A stretch of 64,000 nucleotides of DNA, from assembly GCF_947090785.1 (NCBI RefSeq), contig NZ_OX352320.1:4391001-4455000 (forward strand). The letters are read 5' to 3'. This stretch comes from Rheinheimera sp. MM224. GTDB lineage: Bacteria > Pseudomonadota > Gammaproteobacteria > Enterobacterales > Alteromonadaceae. Positions 18,679 through 26,236 of this stretch are shown here, in pieces (position 1 is the stretch's first letter; each line of letters starts with the position of its first letter). The position numbers and the translations under genes were made by a program. The notes under the pieces were generated by a model. That model was not told the DNA's origin. It saw only the letters and a program-made list of their open reading frames with translations, and ran no database searches.

Positions 18679-18768
18679 AACGTCACTTGCTTTGATAATA
18701 ATTTGTTTTATTTCTTATGCTTACAATCAAAACACAACAAGAAATCAGCGTCAGGCTGAAAACTGAAA

Positions 18769-18782
18769 TGTAATCGATTACA
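18769..18782. promoter_or_regulatory. Palindromic LacI-family operator before the TonB receptor
   Basis: TGTAATCGATTACA is a perfect 14-base palindrome with the central CG typical of LacI-family operators. It is 130 bases upstream of the TonB receptor and about 200 bases from the LacI gene end. The identical sequence occurs before the plus-strand GH92 gene, so the adjacent LacI protein is the likely binder. The intergenic stretch 18640-18982 otherwise holds only AT-rich promoter-like sequence. Confidence 0.75.
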
Positions 18783-18982
18783 GAGCAGGAAAAAATACTA
18801 GCCCCAGAATTCAGGGCTGTCAACATGGCATCGCAACGGAGTTGTAGTATCGTGGAATATTCAGACGGGATGGTTCAATAAAAACTAAGGTATCTATTTG
18901 TTTTTATTTAATTAAATATTTCATCGCACGGGTCTATTTTTCTGGCGAATCACTGTACCTTTGGCAGAACCAGCAGCAAAAA

Positions 18983-20002
18983 TCAGTGCTGGCCTGGCTT
19001 AAATACAGGTCCTGTACTTTGTCGTTCTAACAGACTAAAAGGCAGAATTTCTCTGGTTCTGGTTAAAGGCTGACGGTTAATCTGCTGGATCAGCACTTCA
19101 ACGGCCCGGCGCCCCATCTGATAAGCGGGTTGGTCCACAGTCGTCAGTGGCGGGTCCATATAAGCTGCAACCCTGATATTATCAAAGCCAGTCACAGAAA
19201 TATCATCAGGCACTGTTAACCCATGCTTTTTGATGGCGTACAAAGCGCCAATGGCTATGTCGTCATTAAAGCAAATAATGGCGGTAGGCCGCTGCGAAAG
19301 GCTTAACAACTGCTGCACGCCTTCCACACCAGTTTCAATCTTATAGCTGCCGCCAACCAGCATGGCGTCATCAAAAACAATGCCTTCTTCTGCCAGCACA
19401 CTTTTAATACCAGCCAGTCGGTCATGGTGGATTTGACTGCTGATTTGTCCGGCAATAATACCAAAACTGCGGTGGCCATAACTGATCAGATGATGAGTCA
19501 CAGCGCGGGCTGCGGCGTAGTTATCCAGCTCAATCACCGGATACTTTTTATCACCTTCAATACGCTCACAGACACTGACTACGGGCAAATTTTCCACCAG
19601 ATGAGCATCGGCCTGCGAAAAAGGAAAAGAGTGGTCCAGCTGGATCAGGCCATCGGCTCTGTTGGTCAATAACATGCTGGCATATTCGTGCTCACGACTG
19701 GCCGATCCCTGAGTATCACCTAATAGCACTGAATAGCCTTTTTCCTGCGCAGCTTGTTCTATGCCTTCAATGATCCGCATAAAGAAAGGGTTAACCAGGT
19801 TAGGGACCAGTACCACTATAGAATTGGATTTACCGGTTTTGACACTGGTGGCCATCCAGTTTGGGCGATAACCTGCTTGCTGTACCGCAACCATCACCTT
19901 TTCCCGGGTCAGAGGCGACACCAGCTCAGGATCTTTTAATGTCCTTGAAACTGTTGCTGTCGATACCCCGGCTAACTCACTTACCTTTTTAATATTGGTC
20001 AT
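18983..20002 (-). CDS. LacI-family transcriptional regulator of the N-glycan locus
   Basis: LacI/GalR-type regulator, 339 residues. N-terminal helix-turn-helix and hinge: 'IKKVSELAGVSTATVSRTLKDPELVSPLTREKV' and AGYRPN (about 4-52). The rest is a periplasmic-binding-protein-like effector domain with 'IVVLVPNLVNPFFMRIIEGIEQAA', 'RADGLIQLD' and 'DDISVTGFDN'. It sits between the two divergent arms of the locus, and perfect palindromes occur upstream of each arm, so it probably represses both and is relieved by a mannose- or N-glycan-derived sugar. The effector cannot be read from sequence. Two operator-like sites (20113 and 20216) lie upstream of its own start, which would also allow autoregulation. 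Confidence 0.93.
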   Translation of the reverse strand: MTNIKKVSELAGVSTATVSRTLKDPELVSPLTREKVMVAVQQAGYRPNWMATSVKTGKSNSIVVLVPNLVNPFFMRIIEGIEQAAQEKGYSVLLGDTQGSASREHEYASMLLTNRADGLIQLDHSFPFSQADAHLVENLPVVSVCERIEGDKKYPVIELDNYAAARAVTHHLISYGHRSFGIIAGQISSQIHHDRLAGIKSVLAEEGIVFDDAMLVGGSYKIETGVEGVQQLLSLSQRPTAIICFNDDIAIGALYAIKKHGLTVPDDISVTGFDNIRVAAYMDPPLTTVDQPAYQMGRRAVEVLIQQINRQPLTRTREILPFSLLERQSTGPVFKPGQH

Positions 20003-20112
20003 GAACTATAAAAATTCCGTTACTTTCCAGATCAACGGATTAAATCCCGTTTACAAGGTAATTTAGCAGTAAATCCTATGTTCCCACCACTGTATGACAA
20101 TATCAAGGACGA

Positions 20113-20126
20113 TGTAATCGGTATCA
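20113..20126. promoter_or_regulatory. Degenerate LacI-type operator in the lacI/GH92 divergent region
   Basis: TGTAATCGGTATCA matches the left half of the perfect palindrome at 20216 exactly and most of the right half less well. The 103-base separation from the perfect site (about ten helical turns) would suit looping. Confidence 0.4.
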
Positions 20127-20215
20127 GTGATATTTATCAACAATTCCTCACTTATCTGGAAAAACAGCGCTAAATCCGGCCAAAAATCCGCTTATTTTTT
20201 GCTGGACTCACCATA

Positions 20216-20229
20216 TGTAATCGATTACA
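20216..20229. promoter_or_regulatory. Palindromic LacI-family operator before GH92 copy 2
   Basis: Perfect 14-base palindrome TGTAATCGATTACA, identical to the site at 18769. It stands 90 bases before the plus-strand GH92 gene and about 214 bases before the divergent lacI start, in a 317-base intergenic region. Confidence 0.75.
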
Positions 20230-20319
20230 GTCAGGCCACTTATTCACTAAACCTTGTGTCAGGCATAACCCCATCTGGTAGGCCGTGGCAATAAAAAGGG
20301 TATTTTCAGAGTTGAACCT

Positions 20320-22695
20320 ATGATGACGCGTAAAGTCAGCCTTGCCGCCATTGTCAGCCTGCTTATGGTCGCCTGCACACCATCGCTACAACACACAACA
20401 ACAGAACCCCAGCACCAGACTGACCTCAGTCTGGTATCGCAGGATTTGGTCAGTTATGTCAATCCGCTGATGGGCACAGACTCCAGCTTCAGTTTATCCA
20501 ACGGCAATACCTATCCTGCTGTTGCTACGCCATGGGCCATGCATTTCTGGACGCCTATGACGGGTGCTATGGGCGATGGCTGGACCTACAAATACGATGA
20601 TGAAAAAATTCGTGGTATTAAGCAAACCCACCAGCCAAGCCCCTGGTTAAACGACTATGGTGCTTTTTCGCTGATGGCGGTGACAGGTGAGCTGAAGTTT
20701 AAAGAAGAAGAGCGGGCTTCCTGGTTTTCGCATAAAGCTGAACAGGCCAGCCCTCATCATTATTCGGTGTATCTGGCCGACTATGACGTTACAGCCGAAG
20801 TCACCCCAACAGAGCGGGCTGCACAATTTCGTTTTACCTTTCCACAAACACAGCAGGCTTACATTATTCTGGATGCCTTTAATCAAGGTTCCATGGTGAA
20901 AATACTGCCAAAACAACGCAAAATTATTGGCTACGCCCGCAATAACCATGGTGGTGTGCCGGAAAATTTTCATAACTACTTTGTGATTGAATTTGATAAA
21001 GATTTTGAATTAACTCACACCTGGCATGACAGTTGGCAGCTCAACACCAATAGTCAGCAAAGTGAAGGTCAGCATGTAGGAGCTGTCATTGGTTTTAAAA
21101 CCAAAAAAGGCGAGCAAGTGCATGCCCGCGTCGCCTCTTCTTTTATCAGCCCGGAACAAGCCCAGCTGAATCTGGACCGCGAACTGGCAAAAGACGACTT
21201 CAACAACACATTGGCCAAAGCCAAAGCCAGCTGGCAAAAAGAACTATCACGTATCAGAGTGGACGATCAGGACCTGGAGCAGGTGCGGACTTTTTACTCT
21301 ACCTTGTATCGACTGATGCTGTTTCCGCGTAAGTTTTACGAGCTGGATCAAAACCAACAGGTGGTGCACTACAGTCCTTACAATGGCCAGGTATTGCCGG
21401 GTTATATGTTTACTGACAATGGCTTCTGGGACACCTTCCGCGCCGTATTCCCGTTTTTCACCCTAATGTATCCGGAGCTGGATGCGCAAATCATGCAGGG
21501 GCTGGTCAATACCTACAAAGAATCCGGCTGGTTACCTGAATGGGCCAGTCCTGGTCATCGTGACGTCATGATAGGCTCCAACTCGGCTATTAATATTGCC
21601 GATGCTTACCTCAAAGGTATCCGTGGTTTTGATATTGAAACCTTGTATCAGGCGGCACTGAAAAATGCTGAAGTGGAACAAGGCCGTCCGGTTAATTCAG
21701 TCGGCAGAGCAGGCCTTGAGTACTACAACACTTTGGGTTATGTACCTTATGACTCCGGTATTCATGAAAATGCGGCCCGCACTCTGGAGTATGCCTTTGC
21801 CGATTTTAATCTGTATAAGCTGGCGACTGCTTTAGGCAAAACAGAAGAGGCGAAGACCTTTTATCAGCGCTCTCTGAATTACCGGCATTTATTTGATCGC
21901 GAGTCTGGTTGGATGCGCGGTAAAAATAAAGATGGCAGTTTCCAGGCACCATTTAATCCACTGAAGTGGGGCGACGCTTTCACCGAAGGCAATGCTTTGC
22001 ACTACAGTTGGTCTGTGTTTCATGACATAGCCGGCCTGAAACAACTAATGGGTGGCAATCAGGCTTTTCTCGATAAACTGGATCAGGTATTTGAGATGCC
22101 GCCGGTTTTTGATGACTCCTACTATGGTTTTACTATCCACGAAATCCGTGAGATGCAAATCGTTAATATGGGCAACTATGCTCATGGCAATCAGCCCATT
22201 CAGCATATGATTTATCTGTATAACTACGCCGGGCAACCGTGGAAAACCCAGCAGAAGATCAGAGAAGTACTGAATAAGCTGTATTCAGCAACTCCTGATG
22301 GCTACAGCGGTGATGAAGACAACGGCCAAACCTCAGCCTGGTATGTATTCAGCGCTATGGGGTTTTATCCTGTCACACCAGGTGCAGGTCAATATGTGAT
22401 TGGCAGCCCTTTGTTTGACAAAGTGACGCTGACGTTACCCAACGGCAAAAACTTTGTGATCACAGCACAGCAGAATAACCCCGACTCCCCTTATATCCAG
22501 CAAGCCAGTTTAAATGGTCAGCCGCTGCAACAAAGCTGGCTGGATCACAAAACTATTCAGGCAGGTGGCCAGCTGAATTTCCTGATGGGATCTGAACCAG
22601 AAAAAAGCTGGGCCAGTGCAGAACATGCAGTGCCTTATTCCATGTCGTTGGAGCAATCCAGCCCTGAAACCCCTAAAGCAAAAACAAGAGATTAA
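20320..22695 (+). CDS. GH92 alpha-1,2-mannosidase, lipoprotein (copy 2)
   Basis: Exo-alpha-mannosidase of family GH92, 791 residues, with lipobox MVAC (Cys about 19). It has the whole catalytic set in the spacing of the characterised Bacteroides enzyme BT3990: Glu556 in TEGNALHY (acid), Asp665 and Asp667 in SGDEDNGQTSAWY (base/calcium), and the alpha-1,2 +1-subsite residues Trp109 in THQPSPW and His607-Glu608 in IHEIREM. It is the only one of the four GH92 proteins here with that W/HE set, so alpha-1,2 specificity is predicted for this copy alone. YAHGNQPIQHMIYLY is also typical of that subgroup. Two ATG codons stand together at the start; either preserves the signal. First gene of the plus-strand arm, with an operator 90 bases upstream and the permease three bases downstream. 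Confidence 0.93.
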   Translation: MMTRKVSLAAIVSLLMVACTPSLQHTTTEPQHQTDLSLVSQDLVSYVNPLMGTDSSFSLSNGNTYPAVATPWAMHFWTPMTGAMGDGWTYKYDDEKIRGIKQTHQPSPWLNDYGAFSLMAVTGELKFKEEERASWFSHKAEQASPHHYSVYLADYDVTAEVTPTERAAQFRFTFPQTQQAYIILDAFNQGSMVKILPKQRKIIGYARNNHGGVPENFHNYFVIEFDKDFELTHTWHDSWQLNTNSQQSEGQHVGAVIGFKTKKGEQVHARVASSFISPEQAQLNLDRELAKDDFNNTLAKAKASWQKELSRIRVDDQDLEQVRTFYSTLYRLMLFPRKFYELDQNQQVVHYSPYNGQVLPGYMFTDNGFWDTFRAVFPFFTLMYPELDAQIMQGLVNTYKESGWLPEWASPGHRDVMIGSNSAINIADAYLKGIRGFDIETLYQAALKNAEVEQGRPVNSVGRAGLEYYNTLGYVPYDSGIHENAARTLEYAFADFNLYKLATALGKTEEAKTFYQRSLNYRHLFDRESGWMRGKNKDGSFQAPFNPLKWGDAFTEGNALHYSWSVFHDIAGLKQLMGGNQAFLDKLDQVFEMPPVFDDSYYGFTIHEIREMQIVNMGNYAHGNQPIQHMIYLYNYAGQPWKTQQKIREVLNKLYSATPDGYSGDEDNGQTSAWYVFSAMGFYPVTPGAGQYVIGSPLFDKVTLTLPNGKNFVITAQQNNPDSPYIQQASLNGQPLQQSWLDHKTIQAGGQLNFLMGSEPEKSWASAEHAVPYSMSLEQSSPETPKAKTRD

Positions 22696-22698
22696 CCT

Positions 22699-23967
22699 AT
22701 GGCTATCATCCACCACAGCAATCACAGTGCCAGTCCCGGAGTCAGCAGCAACTTTGCTTTTATTGCTATGACCACTCTGTTTTTTATCTGGGGTTTTATC
22801 ACGGCGCTGAATGACATACTGATCCCTCATCTGAAGGCCGCTTTTGAGCTGAGTTACACTCAGGCCATGCTGGTTCAGCTGTGTTTTTTTGGCGCTTATT
22901 TTATTGTCTCACCTTTTGCCGGCAAGCTGATTGAACGTATAGGTTATGTGCGTGGCATCATTACCGGCTTATGCACTATGGCTTTAGGTTGCCTGCTGTT
23001 TTATCCGGCCGCCGAGGTATCGGTTTATGCAGTGTTCTTATGTGGCCTTTTTGTGCTGGCCTCCGGCATCACCATTTTACAGGTATCGGCCAACCCTTAT
23101 GTAGCTGTGTTAGGTTCAGAAAAAACCGCTGCCAGCCGGTTAAGCCTGGCTCAGGCCATTAACTCTTTAGGCCATACACTGGCGCCTTTATTTGGTGCTG
23201 CGTTAATTTTTGGTGCGGCCACAGCCGACAGCGCCAGCGCAGTACAACTGCCTTATCTGATATTGGCAGGCGCTGTACTTTTGACTGCCTTTGGTTTTTT
23301 ATTTCTGAAACTGCCACAAATGCAAACAGAACAAAATACAGAAACCTCTGCTGGCGGTAGTATCTGGCAACAAAAACACCTGGTGTTTGGTGCTGTGGCG
23401 ATATTTTTGTATGTAGGCGCTGAAGTCTCTATCGGCAGTTTTCTGGTGAACTACTTTGCTGACAGCAGTATTGCCGGACTCAATGAACGTGAAGCCAGTC
23501 AAATGGTGTCCTATTACTGGGGCGGTGCCATGATAGGCCGTTTTGTCGGTGCTTTATTAACACGTTTTATTGCGCCCATTTATGTGCTGGCGACCAATGC
23601 AGTCATAGTGATCCTGTTATTAGTCCTGAGCATCAATAGCAGTGGCGAGCTGGCAATGTGGTCTGTGCTGGCTGTGGGATTTTTTAACTCTATTATGTTC
23701 CCTACTATTTTCACTTTAGCTATTCGTGGCCTTGGCCCTCTGACCAGCAGAGGTTCAGGTTTGTTATGTCAGGCCATAGTAGGAGGTGCTGTATTGCCTC
23801 TGCTGCAAGGCCTGGTCGCAGACCACAGTTCAGTGCAATGGAGCTTTGTGGTGCCTATGCTGGCGTATTTTTATATCTGCTGGTATGCGTTGTCAGGCTC
23901 TCGCCTCTCTGTCACCACAGCGCAGCCAGAGACCATTTCCCATCCTCAGACTGAGACTCGATCATGA
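22699..23967 (+). CDS. FHS-family MFS sugar permease (probable mannose:H+ symporter)
   Basis: Major facilitator of the fucose/glucose/galactose:H+ symporter group (FucP/GluP-like), 422 residues, about 12 membrane segments. Signatures are 'LFFIWGFITALNDILIPHLKAAFELSYTQAMLVQ' (about 27-60), 'FFGAYFIVSPFAGKLIERIGY' and 'LQVSANPYVAVLG' in the fourth-fifth segments. It begins three bases after GH92 copy 2 and its stop overlaps the fructokinase start by four bases, so it is co-translated with mannose catabolic genes. Mannose freed in the periplasm by the GH92 enzymes is therefore the most likely cargo; glucose, galactose or fucose cannot be ruled out from sequence. Confidence 0.88.
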   Translation: MAIIHHSNHSASPGVSSNFAFIAMTTLFFIWGFITALNDILIPHLKAAFELSYTQAMLVQLCFFGAYFIVSPFAGKLIERIGYVRGIITGLCTMALGCLLFYPAAEVSVYAVFLCGLFVLASGITILQVSANPYVAVLGSEKTAASRLSLAQAINSLGHTLAPLFGAALIFGAATADSASAVQLPYLILAGAVLLTAFGFLFLKLPQMQTEQNTETSAGGSIWQQKHLVFGAVAIFLYVGAEVSIGSFLVNYFADSSIAGLNEREASQMVSYYWGGAMIGRFVGALLTRFIAPIYVLATNAVIVILLLVLSINSSGELAMWSVLAVGFFNSIMFPTIFTLAIRGLGPLTSRGSGLLCQAIVGGAVLPLLQGLVADHSSVQWSFVVPMLAYFYICWYALSGSRLSVTTAQPETISHPQTETRS

Positions 23968-24974
23968 GAAAAATTCTTTGTTTCGGCGAAGCCTTAATCG
24001 ACTTTTTAAACACAGGCCATAATCCGCAAGGACCGCTGAATTTAGCAGTGTTTTGCCAGTATCCGGGCGGTGCTCCGGCCAATGCTGCTGTAGCTGTAGC
24101 GCGTTTAGGCGGCCGGGCTTATTTTGCCGGTCAGGTGGGTCAGGATATGTTTGGTAACTTTCTGCGCAACGCTTTAGTGGCTTATGGCGTTGATACCCGC
24201 TTTTTATTGCAACATCCAACGGCCAGCACAGCTTTGGCTTTTGTCGCTTTGGATGATAAAGGTGAGCGCAGTTTTTCTTTCCATCGCCATCAGACGGCTG
24301 ATGTGATTTTGCGCTCCGACCAGGTCAGTGATCTATGGTTCAGCGGCGACACTATGCTGCATTTTTGCAGCAACACCCTGACCACAGCAGACATTGCCAG
24401 TTGCACTAATACTGTAGTCCGTAAAGCCAAAGCGGCAGGTAATCTGGTTAGTTTTGACGTCAACCTGCGGCACAATTTGTGGGCCAGCGGCCAGGCTGAC
24501 AGAAACCTGGTGAACCAACTGGTCACTCAAGCTGATCTGGTGAAATTCTCCCGTGATGAGCTGGAGTATTTAGCCCAAGGGCAAACTGAAGCTTATATTC
24601 AGCATTGCCTGGCGCAGGGTTGCCAATTATTGCTGGTGACAGATGGCGCTAAAACCATAGAGTATTTTACCCAGACCAGCTCAGGACTGATCACGCCACC
24701 CAAAGTGCAGGCTGTGGATACCACGGCTGGCGGTGATGCCTTTATTGGTGGTTTTTTATATGGCTTAAGCAGGCACACTGATTTAGCGGGCTTTTTTAGT
24801 CAAACCAAAGTGCTGGAACAGACGCTACATTTTGCCGCCCACTGCGGTGCTTATGCAGTGACCCAGCCCGGCGCCTTTACCGCCTTACCCGACTTGGCGG
24901 CCGTTAAAGCTCAGTTAACATGGCATGGCCATAAACTGCACGACTTCCCTTCTTCACTCTTTATTGGGGCCTGA
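23964..24974 (+). CDS. PfkB-family fructokinase
   Basis: Ribokinase-fold sugar kinase, 336 residues, expected to make fructose-6-phosphate from fructose in the cytoplasm. The N-terminal PfkB signature reads GGAPANAAVAVARLGG (about 34-49) followed by GQVGQDMFG; the C-terminal ATP/catalytic signature is DTTAGGDAFIGGFLYG with the catalytic Asp in GGDAF (the usual GAGD is AGGD here, as in many proteobacterial fructokinases). The start overlaps the permease stop (ATGA) and the AGE isomerase begins one base after its stop. The adjacent mannose isomerase supports fructose as substrate. Other PfkB substrates such as 2-keto-3-deoxygluconate are less likely in this context. Confidence 0.87.
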   Translation: MRKILCFGEALIDFLNTGHNPQGPLNLAVFCQYPGGAPANAAVAVARLGGRAYFAGQVGQDMFGNFLRNALVAYGVDTRFLLQHPTASTALAFVALDDKGERSFSFHRHQTADVILRSDQVSDLWFSGDTMLHFCSNTLTTADIASCTNTVVRKAKAAGNLVSFDVNLRHNLWASGQADRNLVNQLVTQADLVKFSRDELEYLAQGQTEAYIQHCLAQGCQLLLVTDGAKTIEYFTQTSSGLITPPKVQAVDTTAGGDAFIGGFLYGLSRHTDLAGFFSQTKVLEQTLHFAAHCGAYAVTQPGAFTALPDLAAVKAQLTWHGHKLHDFPSSLFIGA

Positions 24975-24975
24975 T

Positions 24976-26163
24976 ATGAACTATTATTCGCAAGATTTCC
25001 TGCTGGCGCACTGCCAGAGCATTCTGGATTTTTATACCGACAGAGTAGTGGACAGCACTGGCGGCTATCATCAAAACTTTCTCGACGATGGCAGCCTGTT
25101 TGATACCCACTTTAAGCAGCTGGTCAGCAGCACCCGTATTATTGTTAATTACGCCACAGCGGCTTTGGTATTTCAGCGCGATGACTATCTGCAGATAGCA
25201 AAACATGGCCTGAATTATCTGGAGCAGGTGCACTGGCAAGCTGACACCGAAACCTACGCCTGGACCTTAGAAAACCATCAACCGCTGGATATGACACAAC
25301 AAGCTTATGGTTATGCTTTTGTGTTGCTGGCCTACGCAGCTGCCCGTAAAGCCGGTTTAATTCACAGCGACGAGCCGTTATTCCGGGTCTATCAGCTATT
25401 GGAAAAACGCTTCTGGCAAGCCGATGCGGGTCTGTATGCAGATGAACTCAGCCCTGCAGGAGTACTGAGCGACTACCGGGGTCAAAACTCCAATATGCAT
25501 TTATGTGAAGCCATGCTGGCAGCCTTCGAAGCCACAGGCAATGACCGTTTCCTGCAACGCGCCAATCAGCTGGCGTATAACATAGCTGTACGTCAGGCTG
25601 ATTTAACTCAGGGCCTGGTGTGGGAACACTACAGCACGTCGTTCCAGCCGGACTGGGACTACAACAAAGCCGATCCAAAAAACCTGTACCGCCCCTGGGG
25701 TTTCCAGCCTGGACACCAGACCGAGTGGACCAAGTTATTGCTGATATTAAACCGTCATCAGCCGCAAGCCTGGTTAACAGAGCGTGCCGCGTCCTTGTTT
25801 GACCGTGCTTACCAGCAGGCATGGGATGCTGAACATGGCGGTTTAATTTATGGCTTTAATCCGGAAGGCCAATGGTGTGACGACGACAAATACTTCTGGG
25901 TTCAGGCTGAAAGTTTTGCCGCTGCCGCTTTACTGCACACAAGCACAGGCCAGCAAAAATACTTGCAGCAGTACGAGTCTTTATGGAATTACAGCTGGGC
26001 TCATATGATTGATCATCAGTACGGCGCCTGGTTCAGAGTGCTCAGACGTGACAACAGCAAGTATTCCAATCAGAAAAGTGCGGCTGGCGCCAAATGTGAT
26101 TACCACACTTTATGTGCCTGTTTTGAAGTGTTGCGTGATTTAGGTCATCCGGCGCTGAAATAA
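24976..26163 (+). CDS. AGE-family mannose isomerase/epimerase
   Basis: Alpha6/alpha6-barrel enzyme of the N-acylglucosamine 2-epimerase superfamily, 395 residues. Visible family residues: 'NYATAALVFQRD' and 'YLEQVHW' early, NSNMHLCEAMLAAFEATG, PGHQTEWTKLLL, YFWVQAESFAAAALL and AKCDYHTLCACFEVL, with His residues for proton transfer. The HQTEW form and the neighbouring fructokinase point to a mannose-fructose isomerase (YihS/ManI type) rather than a GlcNAc or cellobiose epimerase. Start ATG at 24976 follows the kinase stop by one base and has a GGGG ribosome site; an upstream in-frame ATG at 24925 inside the kinase gene is rejected. With the kinase it would take mannose to fructose-6-P without mannokinase or ManA. 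Confidence 0.87.
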   Translation: MNYYSQDFLLAHCQSILDFYTDRVVDSTGGYHQNFLDDGSLFDTHFKQLVSSTRIIVNYATAALVFQRDDYLQIAKHGLNYLEQVHWQADTETYAWTLENHQPLDMTQQAYGYAFVLLAYAAARKAGLIHSDEPLFRVYQLLEKRFWQADAGLYADELSPAGVLSDYRGQNSNMHLCEAMLAAFEATGNDRFLQRANQLAYNIAVRQADLTQGLVWEHYSTSFQPDWDYNKADPKNLYRPWGFQPGHQTEWTKLLLILNRHQPQAWLTERAASLFDRAYQQAWDAEHGGLIYGFNPEGQWCDDDKYFWVQAESFAAAALLHTSTGQQKYLQQYESLWNYSWAHMIDHQYGAWFRVLRRDNSKYSNQKSAAGAKCDYHTLCACFEVLRDLGHPALK

Positions 26164-26184
26164 TATTTTCTGCCCGATGCAAAG

Positions 26185-26215
26185 CCAGAGCGGTTTTCTG
26201 CTAAATCCGCTCTGG
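26185..26215 (+). terminator. Intercistronic hairpin between isomerase and GH92 copy 3
   Basis: CCAGAGCGG and CCGCTCTGG form a perfect 9-base stem with a 13-base loop but no T-run follows. It may slow or partly terminate transcription, or protect the upstream message, rather than fully separate the two halves of the plus-strand operon. Confidence 0.55.
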
Positions 26216-26236
26216 TTGACTTAGAACGAGAAGCTT

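Noticed and set aside
20320..22695. Possible mannose-1-phosphate-6-mannose GH92 subtype with Gln as catalytic acid
   Set aside because: All four GH92 copies retain the Glu in the E-G/A-N-A motif, so none fits that subtype.
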